A stretch of DNA of 64,000 bases from Linanthus parryae (lineage: Eukaryota; Streptophyta; Magnoliopsida; Ericales; Polemoniaceae): NCBI GenBank assembly GCA_023055425.1, contig JALGPY010000001.1:29191001-29255000 (forward strand), given 5' to 3'. The notes under the pieces were generated by a model. The model was not told the origin of the DNA. It saw nothing but the letters and a program-made list of their open reading frames with translations, and did not search any database. Positions within the stretch are counted from its first letter, which is position 1. Every line of letters starts with the position of its first letter. Below, piece after piece: positions 1 through 10,621 of this stretch. The translations under genes and the position numbers were made by a program.

Positions 1-582
1 AAACTTACAACAACATTAAAAACATAACAACAACAAAATCTAGAAATATAGCAGTACGATGACTGTTTGGTTTTCCAGTTTCTGACAAAAACTGGTTAAA
101 AGATTAGAACAGTAATCTAATTAACTTCTGACACACATAATTCATGATAAACCATTTTAAGACTCTTATAAGCCATTAAACAATCATAATAATAAGAATC
201 AAACCCTGCAAGAAAGAATCAACTTAGTTTTGTAAAACTGTCAGCAGCTCAAGACACATCTTAAGGCCTTAAAGCTCTGAACATGCTTCACAGTTTGTCA
301 AAGTAAAGTCCATAAAACTTTGATTCGCCCTGTTCTGAACATCTGTAATTGTGTTAGATATGTAGATAATGTAAACCATGATTCTATGCAGGAAATCTCT
401 GATCTATATAATCAGGTATCCAATCTGCAACACAAGATTGTTAGAACATTCAGCAGAACTCTCAAGGCTTTGAAGCTCTTTCAGTATCTCAAGGCCTTGG
501 AGTATTCTTTGTCTTTGTCTTTGTCTTTAATCACTCAAAACAATTACTTCTCAAAACACACTCAAGTGTCTTTGAGTCAACA
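1..582 (-). repeat. SIRE-like LTR (B family), truncated by window edge
   Basis: Read on the minus strand, this matches the first part of the LTR of element B (20325-21826) almost segment by segment. Shared blocks include the CTGTGTTGCAGA-type stretch, the TGCTGACAGTTTT block and a C(A/T)AACAGTC block. The LTR starts (TGTTGACTC) at 582 and continues left out of the window. Immediately right of 582 the gag reading frame of element E is interrupted, so this is either a solo LTR or the 5' LTR of another element inserted into E. Which of the two cannot be decided here. Confidence 0.8.
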
Positions 583-1791
583 AGAAGCATTGTCTTCAAA
601 ATTTCAAAAACATTATTTGATGATTGACACGTTAAGATTTTTACCATTACCTCAATATTATTTTCTGAATCCTCATCATGCATGGCCATGAGACAGAGGT
701 TTGCTTGTTCTTCTTCAAAGTCAGAATCACTCGAGATTCAGAGTAACTCCATGAATCTACCTTATCTTTCTTTCTTTTATCATTGTCCTTCCTTTGAAAG
801 TGCTTGCTTTTCTTGTTGGGACAACCTCTGGTCAAGTGACCTGCATCACCACACTCAAAGCATTCCATTACTTAAGATTTATGGGAAGACTTACCCTTTT
901 AGTCCTAGCTGCTTGAAGATCTGAATTTGTCTTAGCCGGAGTCTTTGTTTCCAAAGTTCTTTTTCATTTTGAGAGTTCTTATCAAGGCTTTGGAAATGAG
1001 AGAAAATGACCTTCTTCATCATCTTCTTTTTCAAGGCTTTGAGGTTTTTCATTTTATTTATCCTTTAGTGCCATATTCTAGACACTCTCTGGTAACTCTT
1101 CCATGAGTTTCATTCATGGAGATTTCATGTGTGAGCAGCTTTACCTGTAAATCATCAAATTGGAGAGGGGATGGATCTTGAGCTTCTTCAATAGCTGTGG
1201 TATTTGGTTCCCATTTTGCATTGGGAAGGCTTCTCAAGATCTTTTTGACATTCTCTTCATTGGAGAATGATTTCCCGAATGAATCCAAATTGTTGACAAT
1301 GTGAGTGAACCTTTTGAACATGTCCTTGATGGATTCATCTCCATTCATCTTGATGTATTCATATCCATTCATATTGAACAGTTCATACTGTCTAAGCGAT
1401 AAGTTGATCTTGGTTTGCTTCACTTGGCTGGTTCCTTTAAAAGTCGCCACAAGTTTGTCCCATATCTCCGTAGCAGTTTTGCACGTGGATATCCTGTTAA
1501 ATTCATCTGCACTCAAAGCACAATATAAGATATTCATATTTATGTAATTCTTATAAAGTTATTCTAATTCAGAATTAGAGAGAGCTTTCAGGTTTGGGAG
1601 TCTTAATCTCATCCTTTTTCTATGTAGAACTTATGTGGACCATTCTGGATGATGAACCATAGCTCAATATCCTGATCAATGATGACCATTTTCATCAAAT
1701 CTTTCCAGTGTATAAAATTGTCTCCACGGAACAGAGGAGGTATGTTAGAAGCTCTTCCTTGAGAGAAACCACCATCACCTATAATACTCAT
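583..1791 (-). pseudogene. Element E gag, broken
   Basis: The likely start is the ATG at 1791 (MSIIGDGG). Successive frame segments give an N-terminal region with FRGDNFIHWKDLMKM and a UBN2-type copia gag core (TATEIWDKLVATFKG, then FKRFTHIVNNLDSFGK). A CCHC zinc knuckle, CFECGDAGHLTRGC, lies near 830-868. The downstream acidic segment EQANLCLMAMHDED ends with EILKTMLL at 583, where the LTR at 1-582 interrupts it. The same region in element B continues uninterrupted, which fixes the break. At least two frameshifts and stops separate the pieces, so it is non-functional. Gag would form the virus-like particle. Confidence 0.85.
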
Positions 1792-1827
1792 GATTACAAA
1801 ATTGTTAGATCTGAATTGTGATACAAG

Positions 1828-1840
1828 CTCTGATACCAAT
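1828..1840 (-). other. Primer-binding site of element E
   Basis: The minus strand reads TTGGTATCAGAGC directly after the LTR end (CTTTCA). This is the classic copia PBS complementary to initiator tRNA-Met. It fixes the LTR boundary at 1841 and the minus orientation. Confidence 0.85.
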
Positions 1841-3071
1841 TGAAAGATAGTATGTCGGAAGTAAATACAGGCTCAATACTCTAGAAAGGGGGGGGGTGTG
1901 AATAGACTATGGAAACTTTTTCCAAAAGAGTGTTTTAAAAAAAGTGTAAAAGACTAGAAGCATTTCAAGGCTTTGAACACAAATTCAAGCCCTTTTGCTG
2001 ATCATTTTTAAGTCCTTGAAATGTCTTTCAAGGTCCTGACAAAAAACTGGTTTTGAAGCAGTTAAAAGTGTAAATGTATAAATGAAATGTAAAGGCACAG
2101 AACAAAAAGATTTTACGGAGTTCAATCCTCAATGACCTACATCTCCGCCTAAGGGATCAAATCCCAGCAGTATTTCAACTCATTTCTTATTAATTAAAAG
2201 CTAAACCCTAAATCTCATGCACAAAGACTTCTCTTATTCTGTTACAACTTGTGATTCTCTCTAACCTATCTAGTACCTTATCTAGCTAACTAATTCAATA
2301 AGAATCTCTTGTTGTTCACCTTGAAGAACACCGCGGGATTAAATGATACAGAAGTATAACAGAAAAGATATACAAATAAAGCTCAAATAAATAACATTAT
2401 AAAACAGAAAGCAGTTAAGATTGAAGTGTTCTTTTGGATGATGGATTGGATGATTCTGATCTTCCTCAATGTTGCTTGTCAATCCTTGATAGTTTTTTGA
2501 ATCTCTCTAAACTCAGTGCTTCATAATCTCTCTCAACAGTGTCTTGTTTCTGTTTATTTGAAGTGCAGAATATATAGCAACTTTCATAACTGAAATCCCT
2601 GAAAATATGCAGGATATTTTTGACTTCTTAACAGCTCAATTCCAACAAATAGCTGCTTGATTCTTTCCATGATCTTGATCTAATCTTCCATCTGCTGTTC
2701 TTAGGTAAGTCCCGACATCATTCCATATTAATAGGATCAATCTGCATACATGATTTCTTTCTCTGTATATAGGCAAATAAGGAAACTTTCCCTGCAAAAT
2801 AGATAGCTAATATTCCCTGCAAATACTTCGGCAAAAAGACAAGATTAAAGCATGATATGATACAAGATTAGTTTGTGTTTCATCATCAAATATAGCATAA
2901 TCTATTATAAGAGATTTAAGAGTAATTAGAAGGAGGAACTCCCCCTGAGTTTATTTCATGAACTTCTATCCAGTTTAAAGGCCTTGAAAACAGTTTCAAA
3001 GCTTTGAAACAATGCTCAGTTTCAAGGCTTTGAATTCTATCTCAAGGCTTTGAACAAGATGTGAACTTACA
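1841..3071 (-). repeat. 5' LTR of element E
   Basis: 1231-bp LTR, starting TGTAAGTTCA at 3071 and ending CTTTCA at 1841 (minus strand). It aligns by eye with the element F LTR (49874-51837) once F's MITE is removed. It contains a G9 tract at 1888-1896, a position also homopolymeric in B and F, and several CAAGGC(C/T)TTGA motifs (around 1961, 2980, 3022 and 3040). Confidence 0.85.
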
Positions 3072-3352
3072 ATTTGGTAGGATGCAAGGCTTCCAGCGCT
3101 GCCGTCTTACGCTGGATCCTGAGATCTAGGAAATTTGCCGAAATAATGAGATCTCCAACCTTAACGAGAACATCCTCCACAACACTGCATGACCTCTTAG
3201 ATGATTTATCTGAAACTACAAATTTGTACTTGTCGGATGAGGATTACCCACACTTAATCTCTTGAATACCGAAAGTGGCATGATATTAATACTTACCCCT
3301 AAATCACAGAAGGCCCTTCCGGTGTAGGTTACACCAACGTTGCCTCAATAAT
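3072..3352 (-). pseudogene. Athila-like aspartic protease fragment
   Basis: The minus strand encodes CDLGVSINIMPLSVFKRL, the typical Athila/Tat protease signature (usually CDLGASINLMPLSVF). It is followed by CSVVEDVLVKVGDLII, the conserved strand of these retropepsin-like domains. The frame then degenerates and is cut at 3071 by the E insertion, before the expected LGRPFL motif. This is the N-terminal half of the domain only. Confidence 0.75.
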
Positions 3353-4231
3353 AAAACAGCATGGATCCTTCTTCTTTTTAAGCAACCCGTGCATCATACA
3401 CGATATCACATATGAATTCAGGTTCACGGTCTAGAAGTCATTTATTATCCTTTTACCAAAATAATGTTTTTGATAAAACTGGCTTAAGATGACATCTTTT
3501 TTGTAGTGCTTCAATCAAAGCGATGTTGATGTGCAACTTTGAGTATACATTAGGATATCGCTTGGATTAAGAAAAATCATCTTTATTATTGCGATTCCTT
3601 AACGGACAGGGTACCTCTTTCGAGAATGGCACCGTGTCAGTTTTATCCTTTGCCTTGCACTGCGTCTTGCCTAATCGGTCCCATTTTTGCTGGCTTATGT
3701 CGAGTCTATCATAATTTTTGAAAAACCTTATGCTCATTCACCTTCGATGCCTTAGTGGTCATGGATGGGGTATGGTAGATCATGTAGCGCTAATCCAATT
3801 CTGTGACTGTTAACTACGGTTGGTTATCTATGGTGGTATGGCATTAACCTCAGGTTGATTGTTAATTATGTTTGGTTATCTATGGGGGTATGGCATTAAC
3901 CTCTGGTTGATTTTTAACTAAGTTTGAGGTAAGTTCCCTGGTGCTCATTATGTTTGCTGCTGCAGCCATCTGCCCTACATGTACTTCCACTGTACGAATT
4001 GTAGTTTTGGTAGTCTATAAATATTCTCCAAGTGTATTAACGTTTGAGTCAATCTGCGTAAATCCCGAGGCAAATTTGATGATCATGGTCTATAACATGG
4101 CCATTACATCATCCATCTCGTTACTTGGCTGTTGGACTGGTTGTGCCTGTTGTGCCGGTGGTTTGTGCTGAAATCCTGGTGCATAGAAGATTGTTGTAGG
4201 ATCTCCATACCGAAATCTTGGATGGTCTCTT
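3353..4231 (-). pseudogene. Athila-like gag C-terminus and linker, decayed
   Basis: Minus-strand fragments include TIRTVEVHVGQMAAAAN, matching the Athila gag C-terminal pattern (IRNLE-QVGQIA). The stretch 3820-3930 contains a tandem duplication of about 65 bp. Many stops are present. It is the direct continuation of gag from 5644 onward across the solo LTR. Confidence 0.6.
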
Positions 4232-5643
4232 TGTAGGGTTTTGTAACGGATTACACAGTGGAAAAACAATTAATCGTCCGTACAAGAACCTCCAAGGATC
4301 ATAAGTCTAGAAACCATAACGATGGTAAATGATTTAGCGTAGTCACCTCGTTTGTCTCCTTGGATGACTTCAAACGTAAAATTTTATCCACGTCTCTATG
4401 GAAAGTACACACCTAGGATCAAGCGCTAGAATCCTCCCCACCTTGTGATAGCGGGTTGGAAGGAGAAAGAAGAAGATCATGATCACGCAAACCAAGAAAA
4501 GGACGCGCCTCTCTTGGGTGGCCGACGGGTGGGGACGGCACAAGGGGCTTCGGCCTCTTGTTGCTCTATCTCTCCTTGCTTTAATCTCTCCTACTCAAAG
4601 TATGTTATGAGCATTAGTTTAGAAAATAAGCTAGGAGTGCCCTTTATATAGTCCAACAACTCCTTGTTAACTGTATAAAGGCCACTATTCTAATCCTGTC
4701 CATACACGGATTAGTCCGACTTGCAAATTAGTCCTACTAAGTTTGCAAGTAGTTGAGTATTGATCCTTCTACTTAATCAATCATATTAATTAATTCCCAA
4801 ATCTAGTTTAACTTTTATGGTGTGTGACCCCATAGTTTTCTACTTAGTTGGTAGTAACAATTACAAACATGGAGCGGCCTCTAGCAAGACATCCATGCTA
4901 CCCAACTAATAGTAATAGTCATTATTTTGACAAACCTTGTGCAAGTATTGTCTCATCCCTTTGTCTCCATATCCGGATTCGACATGAGACATACAAGTTA
5001 CAATCGTATATCCAATCCATAGTTTCTCGATCTTGGTAATAGTCTTATCCATGCAGATAACATCAATATCTCATATTGGTTTATCTGAGTTTGGTCGGAC
5101 ATGCTATCAGCACTAACCCTAGAGTGGTCACGAATATTTTCTCCCGTTATGTGCAAGGGACAAATTCTATCTATATAACTACCAACTCTAAGCTTGCTTC
5201 CTATTGTGTCCGATAGGCGCCTTTATTGCTACCCAATTACGGTGTAGCGTCTGACACTATCAAAACACAACACTCCACAACTAGAGGATCTAGAGACTTC
5301 AAGTCTAAGGATGACAATGCCATTATCACTACGAGAAGCTCTTGTGACTTTACATAACCTATATGTAGCCTTCTCGTAAGTGGGTCAATCCAGTACGACA
5401 TTACCCCTAATGCATACCCATGTGTTGTATTGTGATATCCCCATATCAATCCAACCCCATACTAGTCTATAATTGATCGTCATGTTAATCAATATAATCG
5501 ACTAGGGATATTTAAGATAAACAACACATTTCAAACTAAGGACTTCATTATATTAAATATCTCCATAAATAATACAATGAATATTATATCCAAAAGTAAT
5601 GTTCATACTAAATAAGATTTCTTCTAGGGCCTCTATTCCAACA
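4232..5643 (-). repeat. Solo LTR, Angela-like (related to element D)
   Basis: 1412-bp sequence on the minus strand starting TGTTGGAATAGAGGCCC at 5643 and ending ACCCTACA at 4232. It is collinear with the LTRs of element D, sharing the block around ACATGGGTATGCATTAGGGG. It is flanked by identical 5-bp repeats CTCTT (4227-4231 and 5644-5648) and has no internal region, so it is a solo LTR left by LTR-LTR recombination. The host sequence on both sides is the Athila-like gag. Confidence 0.9.
4643..4650 (-). promoter_or_regulatory. TATA box of the solo Angela-like LTR
   Basis: The minus strand reads TATATAAA. The equivalent position in the D LTRs reads TATGTAAA (33638-33645) and TATATAAA (40564-40571), so the core promoter survives in this solo LTR. 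Confidence 0.5.
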
Positions 5644-6680
5644 CTCTTGTTCATAGTATATACTGGTTGTTGCTACACTGCTGCTGCAAAAACTATCATC
5701 TTCCATCCTTAGCTCATTCATGGTTGTATCCATATCTAGTTCATCGACTGCTGCTACTGCCTTTTTGTATTTTTAGACCACTTTGACCATGTCAATCATT
5801 ACTTTGGTCATATTTTCAATCAAATCATCAATTACTGGTCCAACCCGAGCAGTGAGCCTCCTGTCACCAAACATCCGAGTATCATGTTTGGCTAACTGCT
5901 TCATTAGTTCATAGGCCCTGTTTTGGTCTATGTGGTAGAGAAAGTTCCCTCTGGCTTCGATGTCGATTTTGTCAGAACTCTCATAGTCCATGGCATGATA
6001 AAACACCCATAGAATCTTTGGTTCCCCAAAATCGTGATTATGACACTTCTTCACCCGTCTCATTAGGAACTCTCACTCTTCTACCACAGTCTCTCCCAGC
6101 TTTTGTTTGAACGAAATAATGTCACTTTCAGTTTCATTAATCAAAAGGTTGGGTTGAAATTCATCAAAAAATTTGTATATTCGGCCAAGGTTGTGATGGA
6201 GTTGTGTGCTAAAGATTCGAGCCAGTCTTTTTCTTCCCCTTTCAAGTAGCAGGGGAATAGCATTATCTTTAATTCTTATGGCTCTAATCCATTGTATCGA
6301 ACGTTGTTTTTGCAATGAAGTCGTTAGGATCCTCTTCAGATCTGCCAGAATATGGAAAGTGTGTCTGAACGGCCTGGATGGTGGATGGTTTTAGATCAAA
6401 GTGCGCATTAGTAATTTTTGTCACATTAGCTAGATCATTTCATCCTGAAGGACTTTCAAGGTTTTCCACCAAAGCTTGTTGATATTTGTTGTATGTTCTC
6501 TGGTTGTTCCTGGAAATAAACCCGTTTATTATCAGATCTTCAATGTACCTGGCCATCTCGGCTAGGGTACGTGCTGTTGGTACATCGACCATCTTGCTTT
6601 TGCGATATCTGCGTCTTTGGTCTCTGAAAAGATGTTCTAGTTCGTCGAGTTGTTGTAGCAGTTAGCGAGGCAATCTGGTT
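5644..6680 (-). pseudogene. Athila-like gag, N-terminal and core part
   Basis: Minus-strand segments include MVDVPTARTLAEMARYIED near the start. They continue with a retrotransposon gag core containing RIKDNAIPLLL, ESDIISFKQKLGE and ILWVFYHAMDYESSDKID, then AYELMKQLAKHDTRM. The order and spacing fit the gypsy gag domain (usually ITSF-Q-GE ... QTFY-GL ... AYELIE-LA). Frameshifts and stops separate the pieces. The C-terminal part lies beyond the solo LTR at 4232-5643. Confidence 0.7.
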
Positions 6681-6794
6681 ATACACTAGAAGATGTTGTA
6701 AAACTGAGACTCAAGAACAGTGACATAAAATAAAAATAAAAATAAAAGTAAAAACTTTGAAAATTAATTATTACTATTAAATAAACTATTACCC

Positions 6795-6812
6795 TCCTCG
6801 ACAATGGTGCTA
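6795..6812 (-). other. Primer-binding site of the Athila-like element
   Basis: The minus strand reads TAGCACCATTGTCGAGGA, a mutated form of the TGGCGCC(G/A)TTG-CGGGGA PBS common in Athila/Tat elements. It lies 6 bp after the LTR end at 6819. Confidence 0.6.
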
Positions 6813-6818
6813 GAAACT

Positions 6819-7025
6819 TGACACGAATTCTTACATGCGCTATTACGCAAGTGTACGGACACTAGTAAGTAAAGTACTAGAAACTCGAGTTTACAAATAG
6901 GGAAATTTTTTTATGTTTTCTTACGATAATCATAGCTAATAGGTAAAGTGTAAAAATGACGAGTAATTGTGTTGATTTGATGGTTACTCTTGCAAAAACT
7001 AAAAACTAAAAAATAAAGAGCTGTC
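6819..7025 (-). repeat. Partial 5' LTR of the Athila-like element
   Basis: The minus-strand LTR ends GAATTCGTGTCA at 6819. The plus strand TGACACGAATTCTTACATGC resembles the H boundary at 63386 (TGACGCGAATTCTTTACGCG), including the CGCAAGT block. It loses similarity near 7025, where unrelated sequence begins. The right boundary is approximate. Confidence 0.6.
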
Positions 7026-7560
7026 GTACCTGGGTCAAATTGTAATTTTCCCTAAGAGTTTAACTCCTAAAATTACCCTAAACTTCTTTGGAATTACACT
7101 TAACCCCCCTAATGTGAAAACTAGGTGGCATCCCCACTACAATTCCTTGACACCTCACCATGCTAGATTTGCCAACCTTCATACAACTGCTCTGAGACAA
7201 ATGTCAGCTCAATTAGGGCATTTAACCAACCACTCATCATGCTTGTTCATCGATTTTCATCAACTAGCAAGAACACCACACCCACCACCACGAAAACACC
7301 ACAATGCCCTCATCCATTTTTAAAACTGCTAGTACCGGAGGTGCTCAGCTAGTTGAGAACTGTTTTCGCTCAATCAATTGGAAGTTCGTTGATTATCAAG
7401 CACATAAAAGGTACGAACATCCAAGAACCCTAGAATTGGGTTTTCACTCAATTCATATTGCATCGAGATTGGCCATTGGATTGTTGCTCCTTGCATCCAG
7501 GAGACCGTTTTGGAATCAATTCTATCTTAACTTAGAAAATAGCTCGACGCCGGTTTCAGG
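7026..7560. other. Unassigned repeat-like sequence left of the chromodomain remnant
   Basis: No convincing coding similarity was seen. It begins with a C- and T-rich block (around 7030-7110) and contains short ORFs without recognisable domains. It may be LTR or leader of the chromovirus whose tail follows at 7610-7900, but I see no terminal signature to prove that. Confidence 0.3.
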
Positions 7561-7609
7561 GTTCGTCCCCATCGCCGAGAAACCACCATGACCGGTGAGC
7601 TTCAGTAAC

Positions 7610-7900
7610 TTCTTGTCCCTTCCTCAAATTCACTTCTACATGACTCGTTGTGAGCTTGCTAAAGTCATACCACAAGGATGAGGTTAATATGGGCCATAGG
7701 GAGTTGATTCGAGAACCACCAATGATAGCCACTTCTTTTGACAAGGAAGTCGAGGAGATATTAAAGGTGCGACAGTTAGTCGCAAGGGAGTGTCGAAGCT
7801 CCAGGAATGCTTCGTCAAGTGGAAGAGCACACTAGTGGAAGAAGGAATGAGGGAGAGCACGGAGTTGAGCATTTCAGGGATGTCGTGGACTTATTTTAAG
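7610..7900 (+). pseudogene. Chromovirus integrase C-terminus and chromodomain fragment
   Basis: The plus strand at 7650 reads VSLLKSYHKDEVNMGH, then IATSFDKEVEEILKVR. A +1-frame continuation reads GVSKLQECFVKWKS, and then EHFRDVVDLF appears. This order (HVSLLKPYH, TSYDKEVE-IL, EYLVKWKG, W-F) is that of the integrase tail plus chromodomain of Tekay/Del-type chromoviruses. The chromodomain would direct integration to particular chromatin. There are at least two frameshifts, the KWKGL tryptophan is kept, and upstream pol is missing. A remnant only. Confidence 0.6.
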
Positions 7901-8381
7901 CCGACGATGACACCACAACATTAGAGCCTGTTTGGTACCGGCTGATAATATCAAGGGTGTACTTGTTAAAATTTATAAAAATATACGTAGTAATTGAGTT
8001 TTTCAAAAGTCAATGGGGGGGATGACCTTAACTGGCTTTATACATTGTTTCAAAAACTGCAGTAAGCTTTGGCTCTTACACATAATCCGATTTATCATAT
8101 GATCATACTTAACATATTATAACATTATTATAGAGCAACTAGTAGCCAAACTAATTATGGTTGCTCATGTACAATCATCAAATCAAACAGTAGACATTTC
8201 AACCAAAACCGCTTCCTCAATATTAATTCACATATCTTTGTGGCAATCTCAATATTGTATCCACTCTTGACTCTAGGGGATGTTTAACAAGCCCATTTTC
8301 ACATCACGAAGATGTGCAAAATATAGCATATTATAGCTCTTAACTCCATCTGATTTCTATGTATCACATGTATAAAGGTTA
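7901..8381. other. Unannotated spacer
   Basis: AT-rich sequence without recognisable coding content or terminal repeats. 7901-8040 may be the 3' part of the chromovirus remnant. From 8041 to element C nothing is recognised. Confidence 0.4.
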
Positions 8382-8871
8382 TGTTATACCTCTCACGATC
8401 ACTCACGCCTCACGAACGATGAAATAATCGACAAAACACCAAGTTTACGTGGTTCTCTAGCCCAAATCGAGCTAACTACACCCATGGCGAAGATAGGCCT
8501 TTATTTATCAAGAGGAACTATTACAATGAAGTACATATATGTTCTAAACACTTAGGAGCCTATTTATAGTGCTTAAAACCAACTTAGGGCCGTCCTAGAT
8601 AGATTAGGAAACAGTTCCAAAAACGCTAGGAGTAGACCAGGTCGTGGGACCTGGTGGTTCAGGTCGTGCGACCTCCCAGACCAGGTCGTACGACCTCCTA
8701 CAAAAAATCCTGATGCTCCGGATGTTTTCCTCTAGGTTGTGCGACCTACCTTCCAAGTCGTGCGACCTCTGAAAACATACTGGATGTTTCTTTACTCTCC
8801 ATCTTGGTCCCTTTGGTTCCCGTTGTTGCTCTTGATGATCTCTTCAACTTATTCAAGGTACAAATTCAACT
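8382..8871 (-). repeat. 3' LTR of element C
   Basis: 490 bp. The plus strand starts TGTTATACC and ends CAAATTCAACT, so the minus-strand start base is mutated (AGTTG for TGTTG). It contains five 14-bp palindrome copies of the type AGGTCGTGCGACCT at 8639, 8661, 8683, 8734 and 8755. The copy at 8683 (AGGTCGTACGACCT) is a perfect palindrome. It is longer than the other LTR mainly because of one extra repeat unit of about 22 bp. Confidence 0.9.
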
Positions 8872-8885
8872 AATCTCCACCTCGA
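8872..8885 (-). other. Polypurine tract of element C
   Basis: The minus strand reads TCGAGGTGGAGATT directly upstream of the 3' LTR, the usual site of plus-strand priming. Confidence 0.7.
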
Positions 8886-9043
8886 CTTGAATTCTCTCAT
8901 GCAGCAACAACAACTCCTCTTCTCGCAAATAAAGCTTGACTCCTCCGCACCCTATGTCTCCTGTCATGGATACTCACTGGACCCCCACCGGGTCCGACAT
9001 GCCCTGAAGGGGTCATTGGCTCATTAAAATGCTGGAGCATGCT

Positions 9044-9784
9044 CTACGAAACCGGCTTGGTGAACATATCTGCGGGGTTGTCAGCAACCCCCACCTTCAT
9101 CCCCTTGATCCTGCTTTCACTTCTCAGAAAATGATACCTGATGTCAATATGCTTGGTCCTTTCATGATGAACCCGGTCCTTAGTCAAGCAAATTGCACTC
9201 AAGCTATCACAGTATACTATCGCCTGATCTTGATGTAGCCGTTGATCATTGACCATTACCTTAAGAGAAATCGCCGCCTTTGATGCTTTCGTTAGATCCA
9301 TGTACTCCGCCTCCGTGGTGGGCAAAGTCACCGTCGGCTGTAGCGTCGCCTTCCAACTCACAACAGATGCTCTCATAGGAAATACATAGCCCTTCATTGA
9401 TCTTATACATTCAACTTCCCCTGCATAGTCCGAATCCGAGAAACCAACTACCAAGATGTTTTCACGTGACCCATAGCATATGTCATTGTCTGACGTACCC
9501 TTAAGGTACCTGAATATGCGCTTCACTGCCTTCCAATGGTCCCTTCCCGGATGATCCATAAAACTACTAACCAAACTAACATCGAATGCTATGTCCGGTC
9601 GAGTACTAACCGTGGCATACATAAGGCTTCCAACTGCGCTAGCATATGGAACCTTGGACATGTACTCCTTCTCCTGCTCAGTCTGAATGGTGTACATTCC
9701 TAGCTTGCTGTTAGTTTCCATAGGAGTATCTATAGCTTTAGCTAATAACATCTCAAATCTTTCCAAGATATTTTGATGTATCAC
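9044..9784 (-). pseudogene. Element C RNase H and RT C-terminus
   Basis: A continuous 246-codon frame. It starts within the RT connection, with VPYASAVGSLMYATVSTRPD and KRIFRYLKGTSD. RNase H motifs follow: VGFSDSDYAG, VVSWKATLQPTV, TEAEYMDLTKASKAA, IVYCDSLSAICLTKD, then HIDIRYHFLR and a terminal NPADMFTKPVS. The copia RNase H catalytic D and E positions appear present. The frame is open here but the upstream RT is broken, so the polyprotein cannot be made. Confidence 0.9.
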
Positions 9785-10621
9785 TGCTTTGACAAGAAAA
9801 GCTTCTTCTTCTTCCTGTCTCTACAGATCTCAACTACCAATATCTTTTGAGCAGCTCCCAAATCCTTCATCTCGAATTCTGCGCTAAGGGAGATCTTCAG
9901 TTCTCTAATGTTCTTGATATCCCGAGTTGAAATAATAAATATCATCCACATACAGAACTAGGTAAATACGCGATCCACTAGGAAACTCTTTGTGATACAC
10001 GCAGCAATCATACTCGCACTTGTGGTAACCAATCTTCATCACGAAGCTGTCAAACCTCTTGTACCATTTCCTCTGAGACTGCTGAAGTCCGTAGAGTGAT
10101 CTCTTCAGCTTTCACATGTGGTTCTATCTTCCGGGAACTTGGAACCCTTCCATTTGGCTCATGTACATATCTTCTTCCAACTCTCCATGTAGAAAAGCTG
10201 TCTTGACATCCAATTGCTCAAGTTCTAAGTAGTGGTGTGCGACTAAAGCTGTAACACCCGGATAGAAGTATGTCTGACCATCGGTGAGAATATCTCGTTG
10301 TAGTCAACTCCCTCTTTCTGACTGAACTCTCTTGTTACTAGTCTTTCCTTATACTTGACACCCTTTCCAGATGTCGTTCCTTCCTTTTTTTTTTTTTTTT
10401 TTTTTTTTTTTGAAAACCCACTTGCAACTGACTATCTTCCTTTCCGCAGACAATTGAATAAGCTCCCAAGTCGAGTTCTTGCTAAGAGACTCCATATTCT
10501 CTCCCATCGTAACAATGCATTGTGCTAACTCGGAACTAGATATAGCGGCCTTGTAGGAGGATGGCTAATCATCTACCTCTTGCGCTACCTGTAATGCATA
10601 TCCCACCATACCGTCATCCAT
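9785..10621 (-). pseudogene. Element C reverse transcriptase, broken
   Basis: Minus-strand fragments between integrase and RNase H contain the active-site motif in the context YLVLYVDDIYY (about 9930-9960). There are many frameshifts. A 27-base T run at 10385-10411 (poly-A on the coding strand) disrupts the finger region. Confidence 0.8.

Larger units (their letters stand above)
583..3071 (-). mobile_element. Element E: SIRE-like Ty1/copia, 5' portion
   Basis: Minus-strand copia element. Its 5' LTR is 1841-3071, its PBS lies just left of that, and gag runs leftward until it is cut at 583 by another LTR. LTR and gag resemble element F (49874-53900) and element B. The right LTR end abuts degenerate Athila-like protease sequence, so E is inserted into the gypsy element. 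The rest of E lies outside the window. Confidence 0.85.
3072..7025 (-). mobile_element. Athila-like Ty3/gypsy remnant (element I)
   Basis: Minus-strand gypsy element with, from right to left, a partial LTR (6819 to about 7025), a PBS, gag, a gag C-terminal region and the start of protease. It is interrupted at 4232-5643 by a solo Angela-like LTR and ends at 3071 where element E is inserted. Reading frames are heavily decayed. Athila assignment rests on the gag C-terminal coiled region and the CDLG protease motif; Tat is the alternative. Confidence 0.75.

Noticed and set aside
5773..6315. Host gene on the minus strand
   Set aside because: The sequence follows the gypsy gag core (ISFKQ-GE, YHAMDYES-DKID, AYELM-QLA) and lies next to a PBS and LTR end.
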